From Hydrogenophaga intermedia (lineage in GTDB: Bacteria > Pseudomonadota > Gammaproteobacteria > Burkholderiales > Burkholderiaceae_C): a stretch of 64,000 bases of DNA. The notes beneath the pieces are model-generated. The model saw nothing but the letters and a program-made list of their open reading frames with translations. It did not search any database and was not told the DNA's origin. Position 1 is the stretch's first letter; each line of letters opens with the position of its first letter. Of this stretch, positions 27,107 to 35,498 are shown piece after piece. A program made the position numbers and the translations under genes. The stretch lies in NCBI RefSeq assembly GCF_023715105.1, contig NZ_JAMBNO010000002.1:248001-312000 (forward strand). The letters run 5' to 3'.

Positions 27107-28512
27107 GCTTGCTCTCCCATCAGTTCCACCTTCACCCCCGCCTCCACCGCGCGCCGGTCCACCAGCGTGGGCCAGATGCCTAGCAACTCGCTCACGTTGT
27201 GCAGGCCGGTGAAGCCGCAGGTGTAGGCCGGGCCGCTCAGGCCCATCCAGGGAAACAAGCGGCCAAAGCCTTCGGCCGCGGCCTTCTCGGGGGTGCGCAG
27301 CACGAGCCGCGTCCACACCTCGTTGAGCTGGTTCAGCGCGTCGGCCGCGGGCAGCGGCGCCAGCGGGCCGTGCGCCGAGTTCAAGCCCGGGTACTCCACG
27401 TACAGCTCGTCGTGCGGCACGCGCCTGTCCTTCAAGAGCGCGCGGATCGTTGCCTGCGCGTGCTGCGATTTGTCCCACGCATCGGGCCACGAGAAACCCC
27501 AGGTCACCTCGGCCTTGTAACCGTCGCGATAGCCCGCCACCACCTTGAGCCGCTCGCCCGGCGCCGTGCCGCGCGCACCGGTGAGGCGCACACGGTCGTG
27601 GCCCTCATCGTGCAGGTGGATGCCGCCCATGTCGAGTACCACGTCGGGGCTGTGGTACGCGTGCGGGTTGTGCACCTCGTACATCAGTTGCTGGCGCACG
27701 GTGTCGAAATTGATGCGCCCGCCCGTGCCCGGCGCCTTGGTGATGAGCGCGCTGCCGTCCTCCCACACCTCGGCGATGGGGTAGCCGATGTGGGCGAGGT
27801 CGGGGATGGTCTGCCACGTGCCTTGCGCACCGAAATTGCCACCGCTGCCCTGGCCCGAGCATTCGAGCAGGTGCCCCACGGTGAGGCCTTGTGCCAGGCG
27901 GTCGAGGTCGGCGGGCTCCCGCGCGTGCGTCAAGCGCCAGCCCAACGCATGCACCGCCGGCGCGAGGAACAGCGCCGCGTCGGCGACGCGGCCGGTGATG
28001 ACGATCTGTGCCCCGTCGTCGAGCGCCTGCACGATGGGCGCCGCACCCAGGTAGGCGTTGGCAAAGACGAGACGCTCGCGCACGCCCTGCACCGCTGAAC
28101 CGTTGAACAGGTGGGGGAAGTCGGCCGCTGCCTCCTGCAGCCGCGGCAGCACGTCGTCTCCGGTGACCACCGCGATGCGCGCCTTCAGCCCCTTGGCCGC
28201 AAAGGCCGCCAGCACCGCTTGCGCAGCGCCGTGCGGGTTGAGGCCGCCCGCGTTGCAGACGAAGCGCACGCCGTGGCGCTGCATCAGCGGCCACAGGCGC
28301 AGCAGCAATGGCACCACGTCGCGCGCGTAACCGAGCGCGGGGTCGCGCTGGCGGTCCTTTTGCAGGATGGCCAGCGTGAGCTCGGCCAGGTGGTCGCTCG
28401 CGATGAACTGCACACCGCCGCGCTCGATGCTCGCGGCGATCGGCTCCCAGGCGTCGCCGTAGAAGCCCAGGCCGGCGCCTATTCGAATCGATTTCATGGC
28501 GACGATGTTCAT
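27103..28512 (-). CDS. AtuA-family (DUF1446) protein, large domain
   Basis: A 469-residue DUF1446 protein: IRIGAGLGFYGDAWEPIAAS, FIASDHLAELTLAIL, RFVCNAGGLNPHGAA and VITGRVADAALFLAP are AtuA motifs. AtuA is needed for growth on citronellol and related terpenes in Pseudomonas but its reaction is not known; other DUF1446 proteins occur in aromatic and branched-acid loci. The ATG at 28512 has AGGTG four bases upstream; an ATG five codons in is an alternative. First gene of a three-gene operon, divergent from the Liv transporter. Confidence 0.88.
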   Translation of the reverse strand: MNIVAMKSIRIGAGLGFYGDAWEPIAASIERGGVQFIASDHLAELTLAILQKDRQRDPALGYARDVVPLLLRLWPLMQRHGVRFVCNAGGLNPHGAAQAVLAAFAAKGLKARIAVVTGDDVLPRLQEAAADFPHLFNGSAVQGVRERLVFANAYLGAAPIVQALDDGAQIVITGRVADAALFLAPAVHALGWRLTHAREPADLDRLAQGLTVGHLLECSGQGSGGNFGAQGTWQTIPDLAHIGYPIAEVWEDGSALITKAPGTGGRINFDTVRQQLMYEVHNPHAYHSPDVVLDMGGIHLHDEGHDRVRLTGARGTAPGERLKVVAGYRDGYKAEVTWGFSWPDAWDKSQHAQATIRALLKDRRVPHDELYVEYPGLNSAHGPLAPLPAADALNQLNEVWTRLVLRTPEKAAAEGFGRLFPWMGLSGPAYTCGFTGLHNVSELLGIWPTLVDRRAVEAGVKVELMGEQA

Positions 28513-28523
28513 GGCACCTGCGC

Positions 28524-28557
28524 GACTGCCGATGGGGGAGAACCCCTAGCGGCAGTC
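28524..28557. promoter_or_regulatory. Large inverted repeat between AtuA-like and livH genes
   Basis: GACTGCCG (28524-28531) and CGGCAGTC (28550-28557) are perfect inverted arms. Inside them a second inverted pair GGGG/CCCC lies around position 28540. The element is 12 bp upstream of the AtuA-like ATG and 15 bp before a TATAAA on the plus strand, so it could be an operator serving both directions or a hairpin in the AtuA leader. Confidence 0.5.
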
Positions 28558-28571
28558 CCGGGGAGGACAGC

Positions 28572-28577
28572 TATAAA
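28572..28577 (+). promoter_or_regulatory. Possible -10 element for the liv operon
   Basis: TATAAA on the plus strand, 91 bp before livH. The corresponding -35 position is a poor match, so an activator may be needed. Confidence 0.35.
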
Positions 28578-28662
28578 TCTTCGACCCTCGGGCAAGGCCT
28601 GCTCCAAAGCCTGCAGCAAGCACCGACCGGCCCCGTGGCACCACAAGACAGGAGACAGTTCC

Positions 28663-29538
28663 GTGCAACTGCTGCAACTGCTGATCAGCGGCGCGGCCCA
28701 GGGATGCATCTACGGCCTGATCGCGTTGGGCTTCGTGCTCATCTACAAGGCCACCGAAACCGTGAGCTTCGCCCAGGGCGATCTCATGATGGTGGGTGCG
28801 TTCGGTGGCCTGCTCACGATGACGATGCTGGGCTTCCCCTACTGGGTGTCGGTGCCGGCGGCCATCATCGGCATGATGCTGTTCGGCATCGGCCTGGAGC
28901 GTCTGGTGATCCGCCCCATCCTCGGGCAACCGGCCTTCTCGATCGTGATGCTCACCATCGGCGTGGGCTTCGTGCTGCGCGGGCTCATCACCATGATCCC
29001 CAACATCGGCACCGAGACGCACACGCTGCCGGTGCCCTATGCGGGGCAGGTGCTCAACCTGGGCGCGCTCGTGATCTCGGCCGAGCAGATCGTGGTGATC
29101 GGCGCCACCGCACTGCTGTGCGGGCTGCTGTTCACGATGTTCCGCTACAGCAAGCTCGGCATCGCCATGCAGGCGGCGTCGCAGAACCAGCTGGCCGCGT
29201 ACTACATGGGCATTCCGGTCAAGCGCATCAACGGCCTGGTGTGGGGCCTGGCCGCTGGCGTGGCCGCCATCGCGGGCCTGCTGCTGGCGCCCATCACCTT
29301 CGTGCACGCCAACATGGGCTTCATCGGCCTCAAGGCCTTCCCGGCCGCGGTGGTGGGCGGCTTCGGCAGCCTGCCCGGCGCCATCGTGGGCGGGCTGATC
29401 ATCGGCATCGTCGAGGCGGTCGCGGGCTTCTACCTGCCCGAGGGCTTCAAGGACATCGCGCCTTACATCGTGGTGCTGATCATGCTGGTGCTCAAGCCCA
29501 ACGGCTTGTTCGGCGAGAAGCTGCGTAAAAAAGTCTGA
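28663..29538 (+). CDS. ABC transporter permease, LivH type
   Basis: A 291-residue inner-membrane permease of the branched-chain amino acid/hydrophobic amide family. It opens with LISGAAQGCIYGLIALGFVL and has the EAA-like loop GIAMQAASQNQLAAYYMGI and VVGGFGSLPGAIVGGLIIG typical of LivH. The start is GTG at 28663 with AGGAGA six bases upstream. First gene of livHMGF-ligase-livK. Such systems in Burkholderiales often import aromatic or branched carboxylates; the ligase in this operon supports a carboxylic acid substrate. Confidence 0.92.
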   Translation: MQLLQLLISGAAQGCIYGLIALGFVLIYKATETVSFAQGDLMMVGAFGGLLTMTMLGFPYWVSVPAAIIGMMLFGIGLERLVIRPILGQPAFSIVMLTIGVGFVLRGLITMIPNIGTETHTLPVPYAGQVLNLGALVISAEQIVVIGATALLCGLLFTMFRYSKLGIAMQAASQNQLAAYYMGIPVKRINGLVWGLAAGVAAIAGLLLAPITFVHANMGFIGLKAFPAAVVGGFGSLPGAIVGGLIIGIVEAVAGFYLPEGFKDIAPYIVVLIMLVLKPNGLFGEKLRKKV

Positions 29539-29550
29539 GGCCACATCGAC

Positions 29551-30627
29551 ATGCGCTTCCTCTTCAAAACCGACTACGACCAGGACATCCGCCTCGCCAA
29601 GCACGGCGGCCGTGTGTTCTGGTACGGCCTGCTGTGCCTGTTCCTCATCGCCGCGCCCTGGGCCATCGACGAATACTGGCTGGCGCAGCTCACCTTCGTG
29701 CTGATCTACGGCATTGTCGGTCTGGGCCTCATGCTGCTGGCCGGCTTCACCGGCCTGTTCTCGCTGGGCCACGCGGCGTTTCTGGGCGTGGGCGCCTACA
29801 CGCAGGCCGTCATGGTGAACGCGGGTGTGCCCTTTCCCGTCGCGCTGGCCTGCGCCGCCCTGCTGGCTGCGGCGGTGGGGGTGGTGGTGGGCCTGCCGGC
29901 GTTGCGCGTCAAGGGCATCTACCTCGGCATGGCCACGCTGGCCTTCGGATTCATCGTCGAGGAAGGCCTGGCGCGCTGGGAGTCGGTCACGGGCGGCAAC
30001 AAGGGCCTGATGGTGAACTACCCCAGCCTGTTCGGCTGGGAGCTCGACTCCACCAACGAGTTCTACTTCCTGTGCTTGGTGGTGTGCGTGGCCAGCACGC
30101 TGGCCATCGTCAACCTCATGCGCTCATCCACCGGCCGCGCCTTTGTCGCCATCCGCGACTCGGAGATCTCGGCGCAGAGCATGGGCATTCACCTGGCGCG
30201 CTACAAGACGCTGTCGTTCGCACTGTCGGCCGCACTGGCGGGCCTGGGTGGCGCGCTCTATGCGCACAAGATCCAGTTCCTCTCGCCCGAGCAGTTCTCC
30301 ATCATCCAGTCGATCGACCTGCTGCTCATGGTGGTGATCGGCGGGCTGGGTTCCATCCACGGCGCCTTTCTCGGCGCGATCTTCCTGATCGTGATGCCGC
30401 AGCTGATCGCCGTCGGCAAGGACTACCTGCCCGCCGCCATCGGCCAGGCCGCGGGCCTGCAGGGCACGGTGTACGGCCTGGTGCTGATTGCCTTCGTGCT
30501 GTTCGAGCCCATGGGGCTCTACGGGCGCTGGCTCAAGGTGCGCGCCTATTTCCAGCTGTTCCCGTTCTACCGCAAGGGCATGTTCAAGCGGCAGAAGTCG
30601 TTCCAGAAGTCCGACCGCCTGAAGTGA
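29551..30627 (+). CDS. ABC transporter permease, LivM type
   Basis: A 358-residue permease and partner of the LivH-type protein, 12 nt downstream. Motifs GLGLMLLAGFTGLFSLGHAA, LGVGAYTQAVM, RVKGIYLGMATLAFGFI and FVAIRDSEISAQSMGI are LivM family marks; the last is the ATPase-contact loop. About eight to ten hydrophobic segments are visible. The C-terminal tail is basic (GMFKRQKSFQKSDRLK). Confidence 0.92.
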   Translation: MRFLFKTDYDQDIRLAKHGGRVFWYGLLCLFLIAAPWAIDEYWLAQLTFVLIYGIVGLGLMLLAGFTGLFSLGHAAFLGVGAYTQAVMVNAGVPFPVALACAALLAAAVGVVVGLPALRVKGIYLGMATLAFGFIVEEGLARWESVTGGNKGLMVNYPSLFGWELDSTNEFYFLCLVVCVASTLAIVNLMRSSTGRAFVAIRDSEISAQSMGIHLARYKTLSFALSAALAGLGGALYAHKIQFLSPEQFSIIQSIDLLLMVVIGGLGSIHGAFLGAIFLIVMPQLIAVGKDYLPAAIGQAAGLQGTVYGLVLIAFVLFEPMGLYGRWLKVRAYFQLFPFYRKGMFKRQKSFQKSDRLK

Positions 30628-30632
30628 ACACC

Positions 30633-31463
30633 ATGAACGACGACGTCCTCCTCTCTGCAAAGAACCTGAGCGTGCGCTTCGGCGGCGTGCTGGCCGTCAA
30701 CAACGTGAGCTTCGATGTGAAGAAGGGTGAGGTGTTCACCCTGATCGGCCCCAACGGCGCCGGCAAGACCACGGTGTTCAACCTCATCAGCCGCATCTAC
30801 ACGCCCACCACCGGCACCATCGATTACTCGGGCCCCGAGGGCACCTTGCGCCTGACGGAGCAGCCGCCGCACGCGATCGCCAGGCTCGGCATTGCGCGCA
30901 CCTTCCAGAACATCGAGTTGTTCGAGCACGCCACCGTGCTGCAGAACCTGCTGATCGGGCGCCACACACACCGGCGCACCGGGCTGTGGAGCGAGATCTT
31001 CTTCACCGGCAAGACGCGCGCCGCCGAGATCGAAGCGCGCGAGCGGGTGGAGCACGTGATCGACCTGCTCGACCTGCAGCACCACCGCGAGAGCATGGTG
31101 GCCGGCCTGCCCTACGGCGTGCGCAAGGTGGTGGAACTGGCGCGTGCGCTGTGCACCGAGCCGCGCCTGCTGCTGCTCGACGAGCCCTCCTCCGGCCTGA
31201 ACGTGGAAGAGACCGAGGACATGGCCTTCTGGATCACCGACATCAAGAACGAACTCGGGATCACGGTACTCATGGTGGAGCACGACATGAGCCTGGTCTC
31301 CAAGGTGTCCGACCGCGTGCTGGCGATGAGCATGGGCGCCGAGCTGGCCACCGGCACGCCGGCCGAGGTGCAGGCCGATCCGGGCGTGATCGAGGCTTAC
31401 CTGGGCAGCGTGGACGACGTGTCCAGCCTGCGCCGCGAAAACCACAACAAGGTGTCCGCATGA
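30633..31463 (+). CDS. ABC transporter ATP-binding protein, LivG type
   Basis: A 276-residue ATPase of the Liv system. Walker A is GPNGAGKTT, the LivG-specific block is GIARTFQNIELFEHATVLQN, the signature region reads LPYGVRKVVELARAL (weaker than LSGGQ, as is common in LivG), and Walker B is LLLLDEPSSGLN with the switch His in MVEHDM. It starts 5 nt after livM and overlaps livF by 4 nt. Confidence 0.93.
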   Translation: MNDDVLLSAKNLSVRFGGVLAVNNVSFDVKKGEVFTLIGPNGAGKTTVFNLISRIYTPTTGTIDYSGPEGTLRLTEQPPHAIARLGIARTFQNIELFEHATVLQNLLIGRHTHRRTGLWSEIFFTGKTRAAEIEARERVEHVIDLLDLQHHRESMVAGLPYGVRKVVELARALCTEPRLLLLDEPSSGLNVEETEDMAFWITDIKNELGITVLMVEHDMSLVSKVSDRVLAMSMGAELATGTPAEVQADPGVIEAYLGSVDDVSSLRRENHNKVSA

Positions 31464-32248
31464 GCGTTCCCACCAGTGATGCGCCGGTGCTGAAACTCTC
31501 CAACGTCGAGAGCGCCTACGGTCCGATCAAGGCCATCCGCGGCGTGAGCCTGCAGGTGCGCCGCGGCGAGATCGCCACCGTGCTGGGCAGCAACGGGGCG
31601 GGCAAGACCACCATCCTCAAGACCATCAGCGGCATCATCGACCCGCGCAAGGGCACGGTGGAGTTCAAGGGTGAGAACATCACCGCGCAGGACCCGGCGC
31701 ACATCGTGCAGCAGGGCCTGCTGCACGTGCCCGAGGGGCGCGAGGTGTTCCCGCTGCTGAGCGTGCGCGACAACCTGCTCATGGGCGCCTACACCCGGCG
31801 CGACCGCGACGGCGTGGCGCGCGACATGGAGGCCGTGTTCGCCTATTTCCCGATCCTCAAGGAGCGCGCCACGCAAGACGCCGGCCTGCTCTCGGGCGGG
31901 CAGCAGCAGATGCTGGCGATCAGCCGCGCGCTCATGGCCAACCCCGACCTGATGCTGCTGGACGAGCCCAGCCTGGGGCTGAGCCCCAAGCTCACCAAGG
32001 AGATCTTCGAGATCGTGGTGCGCATCAACCGCGAGCGCGGCACCACCATCCTGCTGGTGGAGCAGAACGCCAACATGGCACTGAACGCGTCCGACTACGG
32101 CTACGTGCTGGAGAACGGCCGCATCGTGATGGAAGACACCTGCGCCCGGCTGCGCGAGAAGGACGACATCAAGGAGTTCTACCTCGGCATGAAGGAAGCC
32201 GGCGTGCGCGCCGAGCGCCGCTGGAAGAAGAAGAAGAACTGGCGCTGA
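31460..32248 (+). CDS. ABC transporter ATP-binding protein, LivF type
   Basis: The second ATPase, 262 residues. Walker A GSNGAGKTT, the LivF mark LHVPEGREVFPLLSVRDNLL, signature LSGGQQQMLAISRAL, Walker B LMLLDEPSLGLSP and VEQNANMAL. The C terminus carries a run of lysines (RRWKKKKNWR). The ATG at 31460 overlaps the livG stop (ATGA). Confidence 0.93.
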   Translation: MSVPTSDAPVLKLSNVESAYGPIKAIRGVSLQVRRGEIATVLGSNGAGKTTILKTISGIIDPRKGTVEFKGENITAQDPAHIVQQGLLHVPEGREVFPLLSVRDNLLMGAYTRRDRDGVARDMEAVFAYFPILKERATQDAGLLSGGQQQMLAISRALMANPDLMLLDEPSLGLSPKLTKEIFEIVVRINRERGTTILLVEQNANMALNASDYGYVLENGRIVMEDTCARLREKDDIKEFYLGMKEAGVRAERRWKKKKNWR

Positions 32249-32261
32249 GCGGAGCAACCAT

Positions 32262-34118
32262 ATGAGCTACCTCTGGGACCTCTCCCACATTCAGCCCGAG
32301 ACCCGCGTGGTGCTCGAGGGCGACACCATTCCCGCGATGTTCTGGAACGGCGTGAAGGCGCGCGGCCCGGCCGTGTGGATGCGCCAGAAAGACTTCGGCA
32401 TCTGGCGCAGCTGGACCTGGTCGCAGACCGGTGAAGCGGTGCGCGAGATCGCGCACGGCCTCATGGCGCTGGGCTTCGCGCCCAAGGAGACCGCCTCCAT
32501 CCTGTCCAACACCACCATCGAATGGGTGCTCGCCGATCTGGCGGTGCTGAGCGCGGGCGGCGTGGCCAACGGCATCTACCCCACCGATGCCGCCGAGCAG
32601 GTGCAGTTCCTGTGCGATGACTCGCGCACCACGGTGCTGTTCGTGGAGGACGAGGAACAACTCGACAAGGCGCTGGAGGTGCGCGCGCAGTTGCCCATGC
32701 TGCGCCAGATCGTGGTGTTCGACATGGAAGGCCTGCGCGACTTCCGCGACGAGCGGGTGATGAGCCTGGCCGCCTTGCGCGAGCTGGGCCGCAGCCACCT
32801 GCAGACCCATCCGCACATGGTGGAAGAGCGCGTGCGCAACGTGAAGCCCGAAGACCTGGCGATCCTGGTCTACACCTCGGGCACCACCGGCAAGCCCAAG
32901 GGCGCCATGCACTCGCACCAGGGCCTCGTGTACACCGTGCGCGGCTACAACACGCTGATCGCGCGCGACGGCAACGACGAGTGCATGTGCTTCCTGCCGC
33001 TGTGCCACATCGCCGAGCGGCTGGGTGGTGAGTACTTCTCGCTCTACACAGGGGCCAAGCTCAACTTCGTGGAGAACCCCGAGACGGTGCCCGAGAACGT
33101 GCGCGAGATCGCGCCCACGGTGTTCACCGCGGTGCCGCGCGTGTGGGAGAAGTTCTACTCCGGCGTGATGATCGCGCTCAAGGAAGCGGGCGCGCTGCAG
33201 CAGGCCGCGTACGCGTGGGCCATCGGTGTCGGCCAGCGCGTGGCCGAGCATGTGCTCAAGGGCGAGTCGGTGCCCGGCGGGCTCAAGCTGCAGTTCAAGC
33301 TGGCCCGCGTGCTGGTGCTCGACAACGTGCGCAAGCTGATCGGCATCCACCGCGCGCGTTTTCTCGTCACTGGCGCAGCGCCCATCTCACCCGATCTGGT
33401 GCGCTGGTACCTCGCGCTGGGCGTGCCCATGCTCGAGGTGTGGGGCATGACGGAGACCTGTGGCGCCTCCACCGGCATTCCGGCCGACCGCATCAAGCCC
33501 GGCAGCATCGGCCCGGCCGCGCAATACAACGAGGTCCGCCTGGACCCGGCCACCAACGAGATTCTGGTGCGCGGCCCGAACGTGTTCATGGGCTACCTCA
33601 ACCTGCCCGAGAAAACGGCCGAGACGATCGACCCCGACGGCTGGCTGCACACCGGTGACGTGGGGACGGTGGATGAGGAAGGGTTTTTCCGCATCACCGA
33701 CCGCATGAAAGACATCATCATCACCGCGGGGGGCAAGAACATCACGCCCAGCGAGATCGAGAACGAACTGAAGTTCTCCCCGTATGTCACCGACGCGGTG
33801 GTGATCGGCGACCAGCGTCCTTACCTCACGGTGATCATCATGATCGACCAGGAGAACGTGGAGAAATTCGCGCAGGACAACGACGTGCCCTTCTCCAACT
33901 ACGCCAGCCTCACGCGCACCGCCGAAGTGCAGCAACTCATCCAGACCGAAATCGACCGCGTCAACAAGAAGTTTGCGCGTGTGGAGCAGATCAAGAAGTT
34001 CTTCCTGCTCGACACCCAGCTCACCGCGGAAGACGAGGAACTCACGCCGACGATGAAGCTCAAGCGCAAGCTCGTGCAGAAGAAGTACGCCGAGCAGATC
34101 GAGGCGATGTACCACTGA
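32262..34118 (+). CDS. AMP-dependent acyl-CoA synthetase, long-chain/FAA1-like
   Basis: A 618-residue adenylate-forming ligase that makes acyl-CoA from a carboxylic acid, ATP and CoA. AMP motif ILVYTSGTTGKPKGAMHSH is near residue 205, EVWGMTETCGAS holds the A5 core, the A7/A8 region reads GWLHTGDVGTVDEEGF and ITDRMKDIIITAGGKNITP, with the adenylation Lys near the C terminus in PTMKLKRKLV. It sits between livF (13 nt) and livK, which suggests it activates the imported acid. In Pseudomonas a ligase of this type (AtuH) belongs to the terpene pathway. Confidence 0.9.
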   Translation: MSYLWDLSHIQPETRVVLEGDTIPAMFWNGVKARGPAVWMRQKDFGIWRSWTWSQTGEAVREIAHGLMALGFAPKETASILSNTTIEWVLADLAVLSAGGVANGIYPTDAAEQVQFLCDDSRTTVLFVEDEEQLDKALEVRAQLPMLRQIVVFDMEGLRDFRDERVMSLAALRELGRSHLQTHPHMVEERVRNVKPEDLAILVYTSGTTGKPKGAMHSHQGLVYTVRGYNTLIARDGNDECMCFLPLCHIAERLGGEYFSLYTGAKLNFVENPETVPENVREIAPTVFTAVPRVWEKFYSGVMIALKEAGALQQAAYAWAIGVGQRVAEHVLKGESVPGGLKLQFKLARVLVLDNVRKLIGIHRARFLVTGAAPISPDLVRWYLALGVPMLEVWGMTETCGASTGIPADRIKPGSIGPAAQYNEVRLDPATNEILVRGPNVFMGYLNLPEKTAETIDPDGWLHTGDVGTVDEEGFFRITDRMKDIIITAGGKNITPSEIENELKFSPYVTDAVVIGDQRPYLTVIIMIDQENVEKFAQDNDVPFSNYASLTRTAEVQQLIQTEIDRVNKKFARVEQIKKFFLLDTQLTAEDEELTPTMKLKRKLVQKKYAEQIEAMYH

Positions 34119-34158
34119 ACCCCTGACCTCTCTCACCAACTCACAGGAGACGACAGCG

Positions 34159-35334
34159 ATGAAGACAACACTGAGCCTGATCGGCGCGGCCATCGCGCTG
34201 AGCACCGGCGCCGCGATGGCGCAATCGCAAGGCGTGAGCAAGGACGAAATCGTCCTCGGCTCCATCCAGGATCTCTCCGGCCCCATCGCCGGCTTCGGCA
34301 AGCAGGTGCGCCTGGGCATGATGCTGCGTGTGGACGAGGCCAACGAGCAAGGCGGCATCAACGGCCGCAAGATCAAGCTGGTGGTGGAAGACTCGGCCTA
34401 TGACCCGCGCCGCGCGGTGCTGGCCGCACAGAAGCTGGTCAACCAGGACAAGATCTTCGCCATGATCGGCCACATCGGCACGGCGCAGAACATGGCCGCC
34501 ATGCCGGTGCAGTTCCAGAAGAACGTGATCAACTTCTTCCCGGTGACGGCCGCGCGCGAGATGTACGAGCCCTTCCACAAGCTCAAGTACAGCTTTGCCG
34601 CCACCTACTACGACCAGATGAAGATCGCGGTGCCGCGACTGGCCAAGGAGAAGAACGCCAAGAAGGTCTGCACCATGTACCAGGACGACGAGTTCGGCCT
34701 GGAGGTCAAGCGCGGTGCCGAAGATGGTCTGAAGGCCGCCGGCATGACGCTGGCCGTGGAGACCAGCTACAAGCGTGGCGCCACCGACTTCTCATCGCAG
34801 ATGCAGAAGCTCGCGTCCGAGCAGTGCGACATGGTGGTGCTGGGCACCATCATCCGCGAGACCATCGGCGGCATCGCCACCGCGCGCCGCCTGGGCTTCA
34901 ACCCCACCTTCATCGGCTCCAGCGCGGCCTACACCGACCTGATCCACAAGCTCGGCGGCCCCGCCATGAACGGCCTGTACGCCACCATGACCGTGCAGCA
35001 CCCCTACCTGGACGCCACCTCGCAGCCGGTGCGCTTCTGGGCCACCAAGTACCAGACCAAGTTCAACGAGGACCCAACGGTGTTCTCGGTCTATGGCTAC
35101 AGCGCGATGGACTCCTTCATCCGCGCTGCCACCAAGGCCGGCAACAACCTCACCACGGACAGTTTCATCAAGGCGATGGACACCATGACCATTCCGCCCG
35201 ATATCTTCGGCAGCGCCGAGATGACCTTCAGCCCCACGAAGCGCCTGGGCAGCAACGCCACGCGCCTCTCGCAGCTCGACAACAACCGCTGGAAAGTGAT
35301 TTCCGAGTACATGAAGATCGACGGCGCCAAGTAA
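34159..35334 (+). CDS. ABC transporter periplasmic substrate-binding protein, LivK-like
   Basis: A 391-residue periplasmic binding protein. The signal peptide MKTTLSLIGAAIALSTGAAM is cleaved about after AMAQ. The mature part begins with SKDEIVLGSIQDLSGPIAG and FGKQVRLGMMLRVDEANEQG, the Peripla_BP_6 fold. The ligand is unknown. CAGGAGA lies ten bases before the ATG. Last gene of the liv operon; a strong terminator follows. Confidence 0.92.
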   Translation: MKTTLSLIGAAIALSTGAAMAQSQGVSKDEIVLGSIQDLSGPIAGFGKQVRLGMMLRVDEANEQGGINGRKIKLVVEDSAYDPRRAVLAAQKLVNQDKIFAMIGHIGTAQNMAAMPVQFQKNVINFFPVTAAREMYEPFHKLKYSFAATYYDQMKIAVPRLAKEKNAKKVCTMYQDDEFGLEVKRGAEDGLKAAGMTLAVETSYKRGATDFSSQMQKLASEQCDMVVLGTIIRETIGGIATARRLGFNPTFIGSSAAYTDLIHKLGGPAMNGLYATMTVQHPYLDATSQPVRFWATKYQTKFNEDPTVFSVYGYSAMDSFIRAATKAGNNLTTDSFIKAMDTMTIPPDIFGSAEMTFSPTKRLGSNATRLSQLDNNRWKVISEYMKIDGAK

Positions 35335-35381
35335 GCGCACATCCCGATCCGCGCCGCCCGGTCAACGGGCCATGCGCAGAC

Positions 35382-35413
35382 GCCGCCGCGGTGCAAGCCC
35401 GGCGGCTTTTTTT
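35382..35413 (+). terminator. Rho-independent terminator of the liv operon
   Basis: GCCGCCG (35382-35388) pairs with CGGCGGC (35400-35406) and seven T residues follow directly, 48 nt after the livK stop. Confidence 0.9.
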
Positions 35414-35498
35414 CGATCGTGCGGGGGAACCCACGATTCAACCCGGTTACTGAGCGGAGGCCGCTTCGTGCCGCGTCGCCTGGCGGCGGCAACTCCTT

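Noticed and set aside
28546-29772. Minus-strand open frame opposite livH
   Set aside because: livH is complete and in an operon. The minus frame is rich in His/Asp/Gln as expected from reversed membrane-protein codons.
35410-35480. Possible PIP/HrpII box upstream of the orphan gene, which would mark a type III effector
   Set aside because: TTCG occurs at two places but the spacing and second half do not match TTCG-N15/16-TTCG.
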